Positions 11,901-22,702 of a stretch of DNA of 64,000 nt are shown here, in pieces. Each line of letters opens with the position of its first letter. The stretch's first letter is position 1. This DNA is from Antitrichia curtipendula (lineage: Eukaryota; Streptophyta; Bryopsida; Hypnales; Leucodontaceae), in the NCBI GenBank assembly GCA_951230915.1, contig OX579638.1, positions 3,614,696 to 3,678,695 of the forward strand. The letters run 5' to 3'. The notes below the pieces were generated by a model. That model was not told the DNA's origin. It was given only the letters and a program-made list of their open reading frames with translations, and ran no database searches. A program made the position numbers and the translations under genes.

Positions 11901-12982
11901 TCAGCAAACCGAGTGACAACAGAAATCTAGAAATTGCGCAGTATGGAGCACAATTGAAACACATTCCTATTTAAGAATGTGACAAATCAGCGCAAACCAT
12001 CACTACAGGCTCAGCAAACCCGAAGCAAACAGAGTGACAACAGAAATCTAGTAATTGCGCAGTATGGAGCACAATTGAAACAGATTCCTAATAAGGAATG
12101 TGGCGAATTCAATCCTCGCGGTCTGGATTGAGTCGGTTCTGCAATGTATCAGTCAATAGTGGGTTTCAGAGCAGTATGGGAGGCGAATAGTGTGAGCTTA
12201 ATAGGAGCGTGGGACAAAAGGTTTGGCGACTTTGGAAACCCATGTCCTCTCCATCTTCTAATCATACTCAGATTGAGCACATCAACCCTAAGCGCAAAGA
12301 GCTCGTACAGAGTATCAAGCGCACGATGGTAAGCGCTTAAGATTTCGTTGGCGTCATGGCGTCAAGGGAGCGTGGTAGGCCTCTCAAAAGACAGACGAAC
12401 GAATTGGAGGCAGATAAGTCTCCAGAGTTGGTAGAACGGCCAATGAGTCTCAAATCACGTTGAAAGCGTTAGCCACTTTCCAACGACGAAAGATTAGTTG
12501 AAAAACAGAAGTGCCCAGAGTGAGAATCTCCAACAACGGAAGTGGCTCCTCTGAAGCCTACAAAACAAGCCAGCAAGTAATCAAGCATGGAATAGAAAGG
12601 AAGACCGAACAGATACTCACTTGTGTAGGATTTCGCTTCGCCTGTGCGCAGGCAATTTCGGCCACGGGCCCGTATCAAAAGCCTTCCTCGCGGCGCGCAC
12701 GGCGCGGTTAATATCTTCCGCATCGCCCTCAGCCACCTGCGCGATCACCCGCTCGCTTCTCGGGTCGACAGTGGGGAACGTCTTCCCGGACGCGGCGTCC
12801 ACGAACTCGCCATCAATCAGCAGCTTCGTGTACTTCACTTCCACGGGTGCCTCGGACGGGGTCTCCAACTGCTCCGCGGCTGCCGCGGCTCCGTAATTAC
12901 GCAGACTCGACGTTCCTCGCAGTGCTCGCGTCAGGAGCGTCGTCACGGCGCCCCTGTTCCTGCTCATCGCCATCGCCGCCAT
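8965..12982 (-). CDS. ALDH2: Mitochondrial aldehyde dehydrogenase, ALDH2 family (5 exons)
   Basis: NAD-dependent oxidation of aldehydes (acetaldehyde and similar) to carboxylic acids in the mitochondrial matrix. Exons, in order of transcription: 12982-12621, 11873-11410, 11038-10664, 10011-9875 and 9225-8965. All introns are GT-AG and phases agree (2, 1, 1, 0), giving 1,599 nt and 532 residues, the usual length of plant ALDH2B proteins. The start is the ATG at 12982 in context GCCATGG. The first ~30 residues are rich in Arg, Ala and Ser with no acidic residue, as expected for a mitochondrial presequence. Visible motifs: PWN (Asn200), Lys223 and Glu226 of the cofactor pocket, FTGSTEVG at 274-281, LELGG with catalytic Glu299, GQCCCAG with catalytic Cys333, EEIFGPV (Glu430, Phe432), and FGGYKQSG near the C-terminus. 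No disruption is seen, so the gene looks functional. Family assignment is secure; substrate preference is not shown by sequence. Confidence 0.95.
9300..9700. repeat. Degenerate ~150-bp tandem repeat in ALDH intron 4
   Basis: Three imperfect copies, recognisable by a variant of CAACTGGCTGCTTCCATA followed some 40 bases later by a variant of AGCTTCAAGAATGGC, start near 9,320, 9,490 and 9,628. Stretches of CCCTAAACCC-type words precede the first two copies. The array fills most of the 649-nt intron. Confidence 0.65.
10457..10500 (+). repeat. Solo TTAA-element end in ALDH intron 3
   Basis: TTAA (10457-10460) followed by CCCCTACATGCCCAAGACC, the left terminus of the element H subfamily with two or three changes. 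I find no matching right end inside the 652-nt intron, so only a fragment remains. Confidence 0.45.
11892..12105. repeat. ~100-bp tandem duplication in ALDH intron 1
   Basis: Two direct copies, about 11,892-11,985 and 12,003-12,105, share a nearly identical core including AATTGCGCAGTATGGAGCAC. They differ by a small insertion and scattered substitutions. The duplication lies next to the 3' splice site of intron 1 (acceptor at 11,874-11,875). Confidence 0.75.
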
Positions 12983-13420
12983 GGCCACACCCAAATCTCA
13001 ACAATTTCAAGCGATTTCAACGAGAAAAACTTTGAACTGCGACCTGCAGCGATGAAATCGCGGCGACTTCTGAGTGACCCAATTAGCTAGATTTGCACAG
13101 AAATGCGCAATGGTGGTAGTGGTGATGGGGATGGGAATTGCGATTTGATCGATGTGGATTTGAAGAGATCAAATCGGGAGCTTGCGGATCGGGTGCGAGT
13201 TGCCTGGGGGGACTAGGACCGGGGTTTTGCTCGTGCCGGCGGGCAGCTGGCGGAGGTGTCATCGGACGCGAGAATGTTGGAGACACCCATCCCCGTCCTT
13301 CATCCGGTATTATTTTCATTGTTGGTGAGCTTCATCGGCTCCATCCTCCTCTTGAATTAGAAGATTTTTACTTTTACTTGATGCAAATTACAGACAATAA
13401 TCGGGACTGAAATCCACCAC
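12983..13420 (-). promoter_or_regulatory. 5' UTR and promoter region of ALDH (inferred)
   Basis: The higher-GC character of the gene continues upstream to roughly 13,330 and then drops into AT-rich DNA, so the 5' UTR and proximal promoter should lie here. I recognise no convincing TATA box. A plus-strand ORF at 13,138-13,410 and the minus-strand ORF at 13,083-13,319 have no recognisable motif and are treated as chance ORFs in GC-richer DNA. Confidence 0.4.
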
Positions 13421-13720
13421 ACAGGTGATCTTTACATTCAAGCATGAGCTACATATAACCCTGTACGATGCAGGGGAAAGAACCATCACAGAACCAACAA
13501 ACTATTGCACTGATTGCTAACAACCTACGTACTGATAATATCTGTATACTACGAAAGTGAACCGTATAAGTCCAGGTAGGGGACTGCAGTACGAGAGAAT
13601 CCTACATTACTATACTTTATTTTATTTTCCTTCTTCTAGGGTGGGTGGCACATTGACATTGAAGAGTTTATTTCGAAAGCGAGAAACTACTTAAAATACA
13701 ACACAAATGAGTGATAACGT

Positions 13721-13828
13721 ACTGTCGACAGTGCATACGTTAAAGCGGTCCCTCTTAAAGACACAGTAGTTCAGATAGAAGGTGTACAACAACGGAACAA
13801 CCCATCGGTTTACTGTCGACAGTAAACC
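13721..13828. repeat. Two palindromes sharing ACTGTCGACAGT
   Basis: ACTGTCGACAGT occurs at 13,721-13,732 and again inside a perfect 22-bp palindrome at 13,807-13,828 (half-site GGTTTACTGTC). They are about 90 bp apart, about 0.8 kb upstream of the ALDH start codon. They could be protein-binding sites or MITE remnants. No further evidence. Confidence 0.6.
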
Positions 13829-13939
13829 ATCATGTATCATGGTAGAACTGTCCATCATGGTCAAATGATTTATGACGGACATCTAAGGAATGACCCCATG
13901 ATGAATTTCTTCAGTTTATGAGATTTTGGGCCACAATCA

Positions 13940-14340
13940 ATAGTGGTAGTCACACCCTCTTCCCCAGGTAGGTAGAGAATGGAGAATGACAAGTTCGTGA
14001 GAATTTGGAGGAGCCAATGGGGAGCCGCGGTGGGTGAAGAAGGTGTGATATTCCAAAAGTTGTTTGGAGAATCAAAGTGGAGAATCAAAGACCAACATTT
14101 GATGTGGGGCGTAGGATGAACATGAAGACAATGTACAACGCAAGATGGAGAATATACTTAAATGAACAAGTCTTCACCACTCCCATTATTCACCTCCGGA
14201 GGTGAAGACTAGGAATGCGGAAGGTATAACTAGTTAAGAATATTCTAACACGAAGGGCCATCATCGAGCCAACTTTAAGTTGCCACATCTCCATTTTCCA
14301 TTCTCCAAGTGTGGAGTGAAGAAGGTGTGACTACTCCTAA
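13940..14340. repeat. Inverted-repeat segment, MITE-like
   Basis: An arm near 13,946-13,988 (containing GTAGTCACACCCTCTTCCC) is repeated in inverted orientation near 14,290-14,335 (GAAGAAGGTGTGACTAC). Inside, an 18-bp perfect palindrome of TTCACCTCC with its complement lies at 14,189-14,206. No clear target duplication, no ORF with a motif. Confidence 0.45.
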
Positions 14341-15550
14341 TGTCTTAAGTAACACTAATGGGATAGTTAATAACCTCAATAGGAACACCCAACTATTTCA
14401 GTGTAAATCATTGTAGGAAGTGACTTTTTAAAGCCTTCCACATTATAAAAATATTGTGACTGCTTTAGAAGAGTAAGATGAGCATTATGGATATAGTTGC
14501 ATGTTGGTTCTGGGAAATCTAGACTCTTTTGGGTAGAACACTTCAGAAAATCATAGCAAATTCATACTTTGTTGGAAAAATATAATTTCAATTGTTCTTC
14601 CTATTTCTCACACTTGTCTTTGTGTGAAGATTTTTTTTTATAAAATTCAGCCACAACATAAGGGCAAACTAACAATTCTAACCATGATGGATTGTTTTAC
14701 TTTAGTTGGCTAAGACAACTTGGCTAGTCAAAAAAGATGCAATAAGTTATCTACATCTAAAATAGCACAAATAAGCTATGTGGCAAACCAATATACTTTA
14801 GAAAATGAACAACAATTTTTGCACATTGGTGAAGGACTCTAAATCAAAATGCACGTGGGTCCATAATTTTTGAATACATCATGAATTAATTACAAGTTTT
14901 CAAGGATGCAAGGTATAGGGTGCTAAAAGTGTCATGTGGGTGATGCCAAAATGCATTTGATACACATGAAGAAATGATACCAATAGTACCAAAACATGTC
15001 ATAGAGAAGTTGTGTATCCCAAAATTGACCACTTGTAAGGTTGTCACCTCCACAATACTATAAATAGAATTGTACACAATTCAAAATGGCCACCAATTCC
15101 ACTTTACATTTGTCCTTGTAATGCACACCATTTGGAAGATCCTCCCTATTTAGTTTTCCTTTAAAAATAGGTGTCAATTTTTTGAGGAGTGGTCAAATTT
15201 TATGAACAAGTACACATTGAAATCATGATGACCATGGACTTTGGTCACATATTAAAAGGTAATCATAAAGTTTGTAAGATGAGAGACCAAGAGCTGGAGT
15301 TTGGAAAAAAAATAAGAACAAAATTCCTTCAAGCACCAAAACCCAAATGATGGAGTTTGGTATTGTATTTTTTCTATACTATTCTTAGTTTAATCTTCCT
15401 TTGATACCCTTATAACAAAATGGGAAAACATTTATAATTAACTCTATTTTTTGGACCTCTTCCAAAAGAGTTATGACTTTTGGAAGTTTTGTGGGAGTAG
15501 ACTTCTATTCAAGTTTAGTAGATGGAACAAAAATGGAACAAGATAACCAA
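14341..15550. other. Intergenic, nothing recognised
   Basis: AT-rich sequence with only short chance ORFs (for example minus strand 14,886-15,077). No RNA gene or mobile-element boundary is apparent. Confidence 0.4.
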
Positions 15551-15551
15551 T

Positions 15552-15986
15552 ACCATATTCATTAAAATGAGAGTTTTCCATTGAAATGAGAGGTTATTTA
15601 AAAAAAACTAACTAAAGGTTTTATGTCAATTCAGCTAAAATTGAAAGGTTTAATGTCAATTTAACTTTATTCTAGTTAGATTAACAGAAAACCTTTCAAG
15701 ATTTGACCTAATATTGAAAGGATTTTTTTTGTCACTTTAACTTGATTTGAGTTAAATTGACTCTAAACCTTTCAAGATTTGACCTAATATTGAAAGGATT
15801 TGTTTTTATCACTTTAACTTGATTTGAATTAAATTGACTCTAAACCTTTTAAGATTTGACCTAATATTGAAAGGTTTTATATCAATTCAGATCAAAACTC
15901 TCATTTTAATGGAAATTGCTGATTTAGATTGAGATCAACATGATTATTTTGAGAGGTCTTCAATCTCTCATTTTAATGAATATGGT
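15552..15986. mobile_element. MITE with internal ~77-bp tandem repeats
   Basis: The ends ACCATATTCATTAAAATGAG and its complement form an inverted repeat of at least 20 bp. Inside, a unit beginning ACCTTTCAAGATTTGACC recurs at 15,691 and 15,767, and with one change at 15,844, giving 2.5 tandem units of 76-77 bp. No target duplication is certain. No ORF. Confidence 0.6.
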
Positions 15987-16019
15987 GTTAACCCAATTTG
16001 TAAAGCTTGTGGTAATTAA

Positions 16020-16932
16020 CCCCTAAAGGACAAAGTAACATTTTTTTGGTAATATAGCATTTTGGGTCATCTTCTTATCGAAGGGATTTTCATTTTGAAA
16101 TTTTGAAATTTTACACTAAATGCGGGCAAAGAGCAACTTTATGGTGCAACAATTTTTATAACTTTTGGCTACATGGTATGATATGTAATTCCTCTAGGAC
16201 TCCAAGCAACTTAGTAAAAAATTGCTTTTTAAAAAAATAAAAATTCAAAATTATTTTTCTAGACTTATATATACGTAGGAAGCTTTCAATCATTCCATTT
16301 TGATTAATGAGATAAAAGTTATAACAAGTTTTAGTTTGCAAGCACTTATGGATTAAAATAGCATCTAAAATAAACTTTGAAGTCCTTTATTTAATTCAAT
16401 TTTCAATATTCTTGGAAAAAAAAATTTAGGATGTAGATTGTTTATTATGGAGTACAACACTACAACCATTGGAATTGGTATTTTTCAATTCCATAACTAT
16501 ATTCTTTATAATTTAGTATTTTAAATCATTCTCTACTTCTTTCTACTTACTGTTTTTTTCAAGCATAAATCTAAAATATTTTTTGTTGAAGTTTTTTATT
16601 TGTATTTCCAAATCATTTCTTCAACATATTATGGAGAGTTGCAAGCTATAGGATCTACATATTTTTGGATTAAAAAATTTGAAAGATGAAATCTAACCAT
16701 TTAGAAAGAATTGAAAATACTCTTTTTTGAAATTCAAGCATCATGATCTTGCAATTGGTAATTTATTTTATTCTAAAATTTTAGGAGACATAGTTCATTC
16801 TTACAAGTTAAATGAAAGATCCTACAACTAGATTTATTAAATATATAAATATAAATGAAGATTTTAGCCTTGCTTTGAAGACTAGTATTTTGAAGTAGTT
16901 TTAGACCTTTAAACATAAAAGAACTTGAGGGA
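16020..16932 (+). mobile_element. TTAA-flanked element B
   Basis: TTAA at 16016-16019 then CCCCTAAAGGACAAAG. The interior to about 16,560 matches elements A and C. The right end is less sure: AACTTGAGGGA precedes a TTAA at 16,933-16,936 and resembles the complement of element F's left end. 913 bp if that boundary is right. No coding capacity. Confidence 0.5.
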
Positions 16933-16936
16933 TTAA

Positions 16937-18302
16937 TAGAAAATAGGTTTGGACAAGTTCTAAATTGGATACAATAAGACTTACGCAAGTCTAGTATACA
17001 TGGACGCATCATCACCTTGCATACTTGCCTATTTAATCAACTCCATGTTTAAAAAAAATCCTAGGCTTAATTTGGAGTCAATCTTTGCTTGCATTAAAAT
17101 TGACTCATTCTATTTGAAAAGGCCCTGTTATTGTTTATAGGTAGAACTACTAGGCCATGTGCTAAATCTTCTTATGATTTGTCATTGCTTTTCTACAAAT
17201 TTGCCTTCGTACCATCTTTTCAACAACTAATGAGCAATTAAGTGAGCCATTAAAAATTGCTCCTTTGGTGTGTTGCACCCCACAAATTCAGGTGTTCCAT
17301 GCATCCTCCTATTGTGCCATTGCAGCATGCCTCTAGTATGAGTTCTTTTAGGCACCTTTTGGATTCTGAAACCTTTGCAAGGTGGGTTTCAACCATCTTC
17401 CTCTCTACTCATTAGCACCCTTCATGACAACATTCTTTATTTGACATTGTGGTCTTCCCAATAATACCTTTGTGCATTTCTTTGTAGATAACATTACACC
17501 CTCCAGTAGCTCCTTTGGCATATATTCTAACCCTGCATCTACTTTGTTAATTCTATGAATGTTGTTTTTATCGTGATATGACGAGTGTTGCCTTCCATCG
17601 CAAATGAAATTCAATTGTAGAAAATTTTGTTGCAAAAAAAACAATATTTGGGCAACATTTGTATTTTGTGTGACATGAAACATCAAATTCAATACAAATT
17701 TGCATTGAATTAGACATTTTTGTGTTAGAATTTGACATTTTCAAGTCACAATATGTTTTGTAAATGTTATCTAAATATTGTTTCTTTCAACTTTTTTCTA
17801 CTTGAGGTTGTCTTGCCCTCTATCATGAAGTCTTGTAACTGCACCCATTGATTGCCTCCCCTGCAGCCTCTTTTTGAGCAAGTGAGTCCCTCATCCATCC
17901 CTACACCATGTTTGAATCTTCTTCTCTCATTAATTGAATCAATGTCGTTGTACCTTTCACCTTTTCATTTGTTTGCATTTATGTTCTACTAGTAACACAT
18001 ATGGTTGTGTACTCTCCATATTGGGCCTCTAAACTTTACACTCGTGTCTTTTCTCCAATGTAGCTTCTAGGAGCACCAACTACCACTCTAAAGGCAGTCA
18101 TTTCTATGTCTTTGGCACTTCCTAGAACTTAGTATCAAGTATCAACCCCTTCCAATTTCCACCAACACCAATCACTCTCCAACAATCCAACAAATTTCTC
18201 CCGAGCCCTTCTACTTCCCCTCAAGTCTCACAATTTTTTCCTAAGCTTTGTTGTTCTTTCTTGAGCCCTGCAATCCCTAGGTACTTCACTATACTTTGGA
18301 AT

Positions 18303-18304
<2 letters not shown>
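16937..18304. other. Intergenic; possible decayed coding DNA near 17.4-17.7 kb
   Basis: The minus-strand ORF at 17,405-17,692 has fairly normal amino-acid composition but no motif I recognise, and the frame is closed by stops on both sides. It could be a fragment of a transposon gene. The rest is AT-rich with no features. Confidence 0.3.

Positions 18305-18360
<56 letters not shown>
18305..18360. repeat. (AT)n microsatellite
   Basis: About 28 uninterrupted AT dinucleotides. The Tyr-Ile repeat ORF read through it is an artefact. Confidence 0.95.
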
Positions 18361-18363
<3 letters not shown>

Positions 18364-20052
18364 CGTTGAAGTTTAGTATATGGAGACAATTTAGTTGTTA
18401 TTGGACAATAGATGGATCCCTATTTTTTTCTACTTCTACTTCTTGCCCATTTCCCTACATCATGTGGTAGTTAAAGCTGAAATTCGAGGCATTTAAACAT
18501 GTCTCTATTGTAATTCAAAAATTTATATGCAATTGTAGGGCTGATTAGTACAACATGTATACTCTAACTACAATCGAACACAACCCACACAAACAACACA
18601 TTACACATATATAGACATCATATATTAAAAAATTCATACAAACAAATTATACGAATGAATTATACATGTACAATAGAAGAAAAAAAAAAAATTGAAAATT
18701 CTACAAGTAGTATAATATTGTTTAATAAGCTTGACTTGTGCATTTACAAATGTAGTGGTTTAGGATCCTAAGATCTTACAAAATGTGCAAACAAATAGAT
18801 TACTTTTAAAATTTAGGAATCATAGTATAGGCCAATAATAACTCTTATTTAAAGAAAATAACTATATATATACATAGTCCCAAATGAGATGTTGTTCATT
18901 ATTTTGTTTGTAATTTGCAAATAGAAAACACAAGCTCATCATGTAGGTTCTTCCCCTCTTTTTAGACTATCTCTTGTGTATATTTACAACTTATGTACTA
19001 TGAATCATTACAATGTATAGTAGTTGTAACACAATATGCCTTAAAAAAATGATGCTATAGTAACTTGAATATTTTTTAAATTATTAGTTCTAACATTTAA
19101 AAATGTACTTTATAGTAGATCTCAAGTTTTTCTAAAGTACCCGCTAGTGATCTGCCAAGATCTTCCAAGCCTTGTTACTTTTATCCAAAACATGCCGCTC
19201 TCCTCTAAGATTTGCAAAGGTAATTTCATTTTTTTGTCATTTAAATCTTTTATTTTTTATACTTTTGTAATGCGCTTACAAATCATAGCCTCTAACTATG
19301 GCTAGTTTCTCCAACTCCAAGCCATACAAGTCTTATTCTTGAACCTTTCAGAATACATGCATGGTGAATATCTAGCAATATTATTGTTGGATCTCCAATT
19401 GCATGCATGGAACATAAAAGTCTTGGCCAAGTTCATAGTCCAATGTCACATTTCTTAGTGTTTTACAATGTCAGTAAGTGTGTCACTAGGTGTTTTTTTG
19501 GTTTTTAGAGAAGTTATACTAAAGTGACAAGATATAAGAAAATGATGTAGCCAAATATTTCAATATTCATCTATATTATACTATAGATAGAACTATCTTT
19601 TCATCTACATATTTGCATGAGTTTCATTAAAAATTGACAATTTCATCCAATTAAAAAAAAAATTGGAACAACTTAGCATCATCATCATATTTTTTTTTGA
19701 ATTTTTTGTTAAGACTCAATGTTCTCCAATTATTTTTGGTGCTTTTAGATATTTAAATGTCTTAGAAAAATCATTGTGTGTCATTAATTACTTCCACATC
19801 TTCAACCACTTCTTCTCCATTGCAAAGCATTGATTTAGTCTGCATTTTAGTAGAAGGCTACACACTACCCTAGAGGAATGGGGTCATTTTTCTTGATGAC
19901 CTCATGCAATCATACTATCTCCTACTTCCTTCACATTTCAAGTAGTACAAATCTTCTTTGTAACCCTCTTGACCCTGCATCTTCTTTTCTCATGTTTCAA
20001 ATTGCTTTCTTGTCTTTGGCTTCTTGTATTTATTATTTCTTTTTGTAGATTC
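18361..20052. other. Intergenic, nothing recognised
   Basis: AT-rich, with no ORF above background and no terminal repeats found. Confidence 0.4.
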
Positions 20053-20361
20053 ATTACAAAAAATATGAGGCCTCAACAAGGCCGTGAGTGCTGATTTTCG
20101 GGACCCGTGGGTGATATTACGAAAAAAAAAAAAAAAAAAAAATCTTTTTTTTTTTGAAAAAAAATAACTTTTTTTTTTTCCCGAAAAAAAAAATTGAAAA
20201 GTGACGTCACGCTGATGTGGCGCTGACGTCAGCGCTGGCGTGGAACTTCGACCACGTCAGAATTTCAGTTTCTGAATTTTTTTTTTGGAAAAAGAACTCC
20301 GTAGTATCACTACGGGGTCCAGGCTTAACGGCCTTCCGGAGGCCTCATATTTTTTGTAATG
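20053..20361. mobile_element. GC-cored MITE with CATTACAAAAAA termini and TGACGTCA boxes
   Basis: The ends are CATTACAAAAAATATGAGGC and its complement. The inverted repeat continues imperfectly for about 75 bp per arm, including GGACCC and GTGATA blocks. The first bases resemble CACTACAA-type CACTA termini; the 3-bp flanks are ATT and TTT, not identical. The core has long A and T runs and then a GC-rich part with two perfect TGACGTCA octamers (20,202-20,209 and 20,224-20,231) plus CACGTCA at 20,253-20,259, which are classic plant bZIP target words. No ORF. Confidence 0.7.
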
Positions 20362-20399
20362 TTTTCAAATCTTTTGACTTCTTTTTCTTTTGTAGCATC

Positions 20400-22150
20400 T
20401 TCTTTACAAACATTACATCCTTAAGATCTTGAAGTTACTCCTCTTATGTCAAAATTATTGATTTTGTATAGATTACATGTGAATTTTTTGATTTTTTTGC
20501 CCTTGGAGACACTCTCACCTTAAGAAACTCCAAGAATGTAGAAAGAAGAGCCTCCTGATCATTCACAACATTTAGGATTTCCTCCTCTTCATTGTCTTAG
20601 TTGTTGCCTTGGTCATTGTCATCTATGTCCACATAATAATTGTGACAATTTGTAGCTTCTTGATCTACTTCATGGAAAATCTCTTCTATGAGTGCTGGAG
20701 GGAATAGTCTTCAACACTTCCTTTTTGGTTTCCTCCTAGTCCTACTTCTTGCTCATAGATCTTAGTTGGTTGCATCTTACCTTCCATTCCACTAGAATTG
20801 AAGCAACCCTTACTTGTTGCAAAACCTCTGGTAATGTTTGAAGGTACTAGAGCTCTTCTAAGTCCATAGGACATCCACAATGCTATGTCTTTTTCTATAG
20901 TTATTTTTCCTTTTAATGTTTAGAAGTCTTCATTTGTCCCTACATTCTTTGAGTTGAGTTCAAATGGCTTGAAGCATGTCACATTATAAGGTTGTATGGC
21001 ATGGGAAGTGTGGATAGTAAGGTAAGCATGTCTAGTCCATTTATCATTGCCTTTTCTTCGGTTTTCCCAAGTAGTTTCTATCCTTCTTGACCTTGAAGAT
21101 GTAAAAAAATTTGGAATGCTCTCAATATTGATGCCTGATTGAATGGATAGCCACTCTATTTTATTTGGTTAGGAATGATTATATACATACTTTTGTATTC
21201 CCTCCTTGTTATGCCATACTCTCTATTATCTTTTCTTGCTTGGGTTATAAATTCATCACAATTCCATACATGATGTGGAGGATAGTTATTTTTTTGTTAC
21301 ATAAGTGCATTGCTAGATTGTTGTAAAAAGAGAAAACATTGATTGGACAAAGCTATTTGGCTCATTTTTGTTCAAGATTATCGTTGTGTCTTTTTCATAG
21401 AAAGTTTGGGATGGCATTGCTTGAAGCCCTTAACCCATCTAGCTTCAAGTATACCGTTTGTAAAAGGTGTTGCTCTAGTTTGTGTTATAAAAACTACTTT
21501 CATATGAGCTTGTCACATAGTAGGCTGGAAATCCTTATACTTGCATTTTTCAGACATATTGCACTAGCTCTTTCTCTTCCCCTCATTCAATACTCCCTTC
21601 TTAAGTACTCATTTTCCTCCCCTTGGCTAATTGATAAATATGATTTTTGAGTATTGTGATCGAAATATTTGTATCTCTAGCAGCATGTATTATAGGAATT
21701 CCATCATCTGCCTCAAGGAATAAAAGACTAATTACTATTTATTTTTCTTCACAGGTGGATTTTGGATTTTGAGAGTGACTCTAGCTAGACTTTGTTGAGG
21801 CATTCCTCTATGTAATGGAGTTGAAGGAAGGTATTCTAGTTGCAATTATAGGCCATGATGCTTGATTATGCGTGGCTTCAAGATGGGCCTCTCAATGAAC
21901 ATCTCCTTGATTGCTAGCCTGAGCCCTACAAGTAGGTCCACATTGATGAAGTTGCTCAAGCTCCTGCCAAAGGTAGTTGTAGACACCTTCAATGACTCCT
22001 TTGTTTGATCCATTGACTCTACTGGTTGAAACTATAGCTCTAGTACTTGCTCCTCTTGATCATGCCCATTGTTGTAGCCTTGGTCCTCTTTGGCTTGAGT
22101 GTTGACGTCTTGAAAACTATAAAGAGCCCAATTTCCAAATCCGTCATATG
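20400..22150 (-). pseudogene. Remnant of a DDE-superfamily transposase gene (tentative)
   Basis: Read on the minus strand, about 20,940-21,030 gives a stretch with HTSHAIQPYNVTCFKPF. This resembles the HSSHxxQPLDVxxFxPxK block of pogo/CENP-B-like DDE transposases. Nearby minus-strand segments (for example 20,686-20,880) have protein-like composition, but stops and frame changes interrupt them throughout. The N-terminal part near 21,850-22,050 also reads as degraded coding DNA. The assignment rests on one motif; it could be another moss- or fern-type mobile gene. Confidence 0.3.
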
Positions 22151-22172
22151 ATCACTCTCCAATGCCATACAT

Positions 22173-22180
22173 ATCTCTAT
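22173..22180. repeat. Left 8-bp TSD of the hAT element
   Basis: ATCTCTAT here and ATCCCTAT at 26,999-27,006: 7 of 8 identical, directly abutting the CAGCCC termini. Confidence 0.8.
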
Positions 22181-22702
22181 CAGCCCTTTTTTTAGCCCAT
22201 TTTTCAGAAAGCCAGAGTGGCTTCAGATTGTCTTTTGCCATTGCCCACTTGGCAAAAGCTACATGTCAAGTTATAAATGGTATTGGCGATGCTCTGTCAC
22301 ACATATGGGATATCTGGCACAAAAGTTTATAGTGGTGTTGATAAATTCTGGCACTTCAAATTAAAAATTTGAAGCTAAAAAGGCGAATGCTTTCTGAATT
22401 GAAGGTGCAGTATGGCACTCCCACAAATTTTACCAAATCAAATAAGGCGATTTCTTATGGTGCTTACGGTGATTTCAGCCACCCTATGATTTAAAATTGA
22501 TTAAGAATTGTAATTTATTCAAAACTAGACATTTACAAGGACAATACATATAGAGTACATGATATAAGAAAAATGGATATGCATTGATAAATATTAGCCA
22601 TGGACACAACTGGCCTAGGAAGGGCCCATCCACATACTAGAAAGTCTTACATCAAGCAAGGCTGTTGGATTTCAGTAGTACTATTTGCCTTGAAAATTCA
22701 TC

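Noticed and set aside
11438..11974. 178-codon plus-strand ORF
   Set aside because: Antisense shadow of ALDH exon 2.
18261..18470. ORF with a Tyr-Ile repeat
   Set aside because: Produced by the (AT)n microsatellite.
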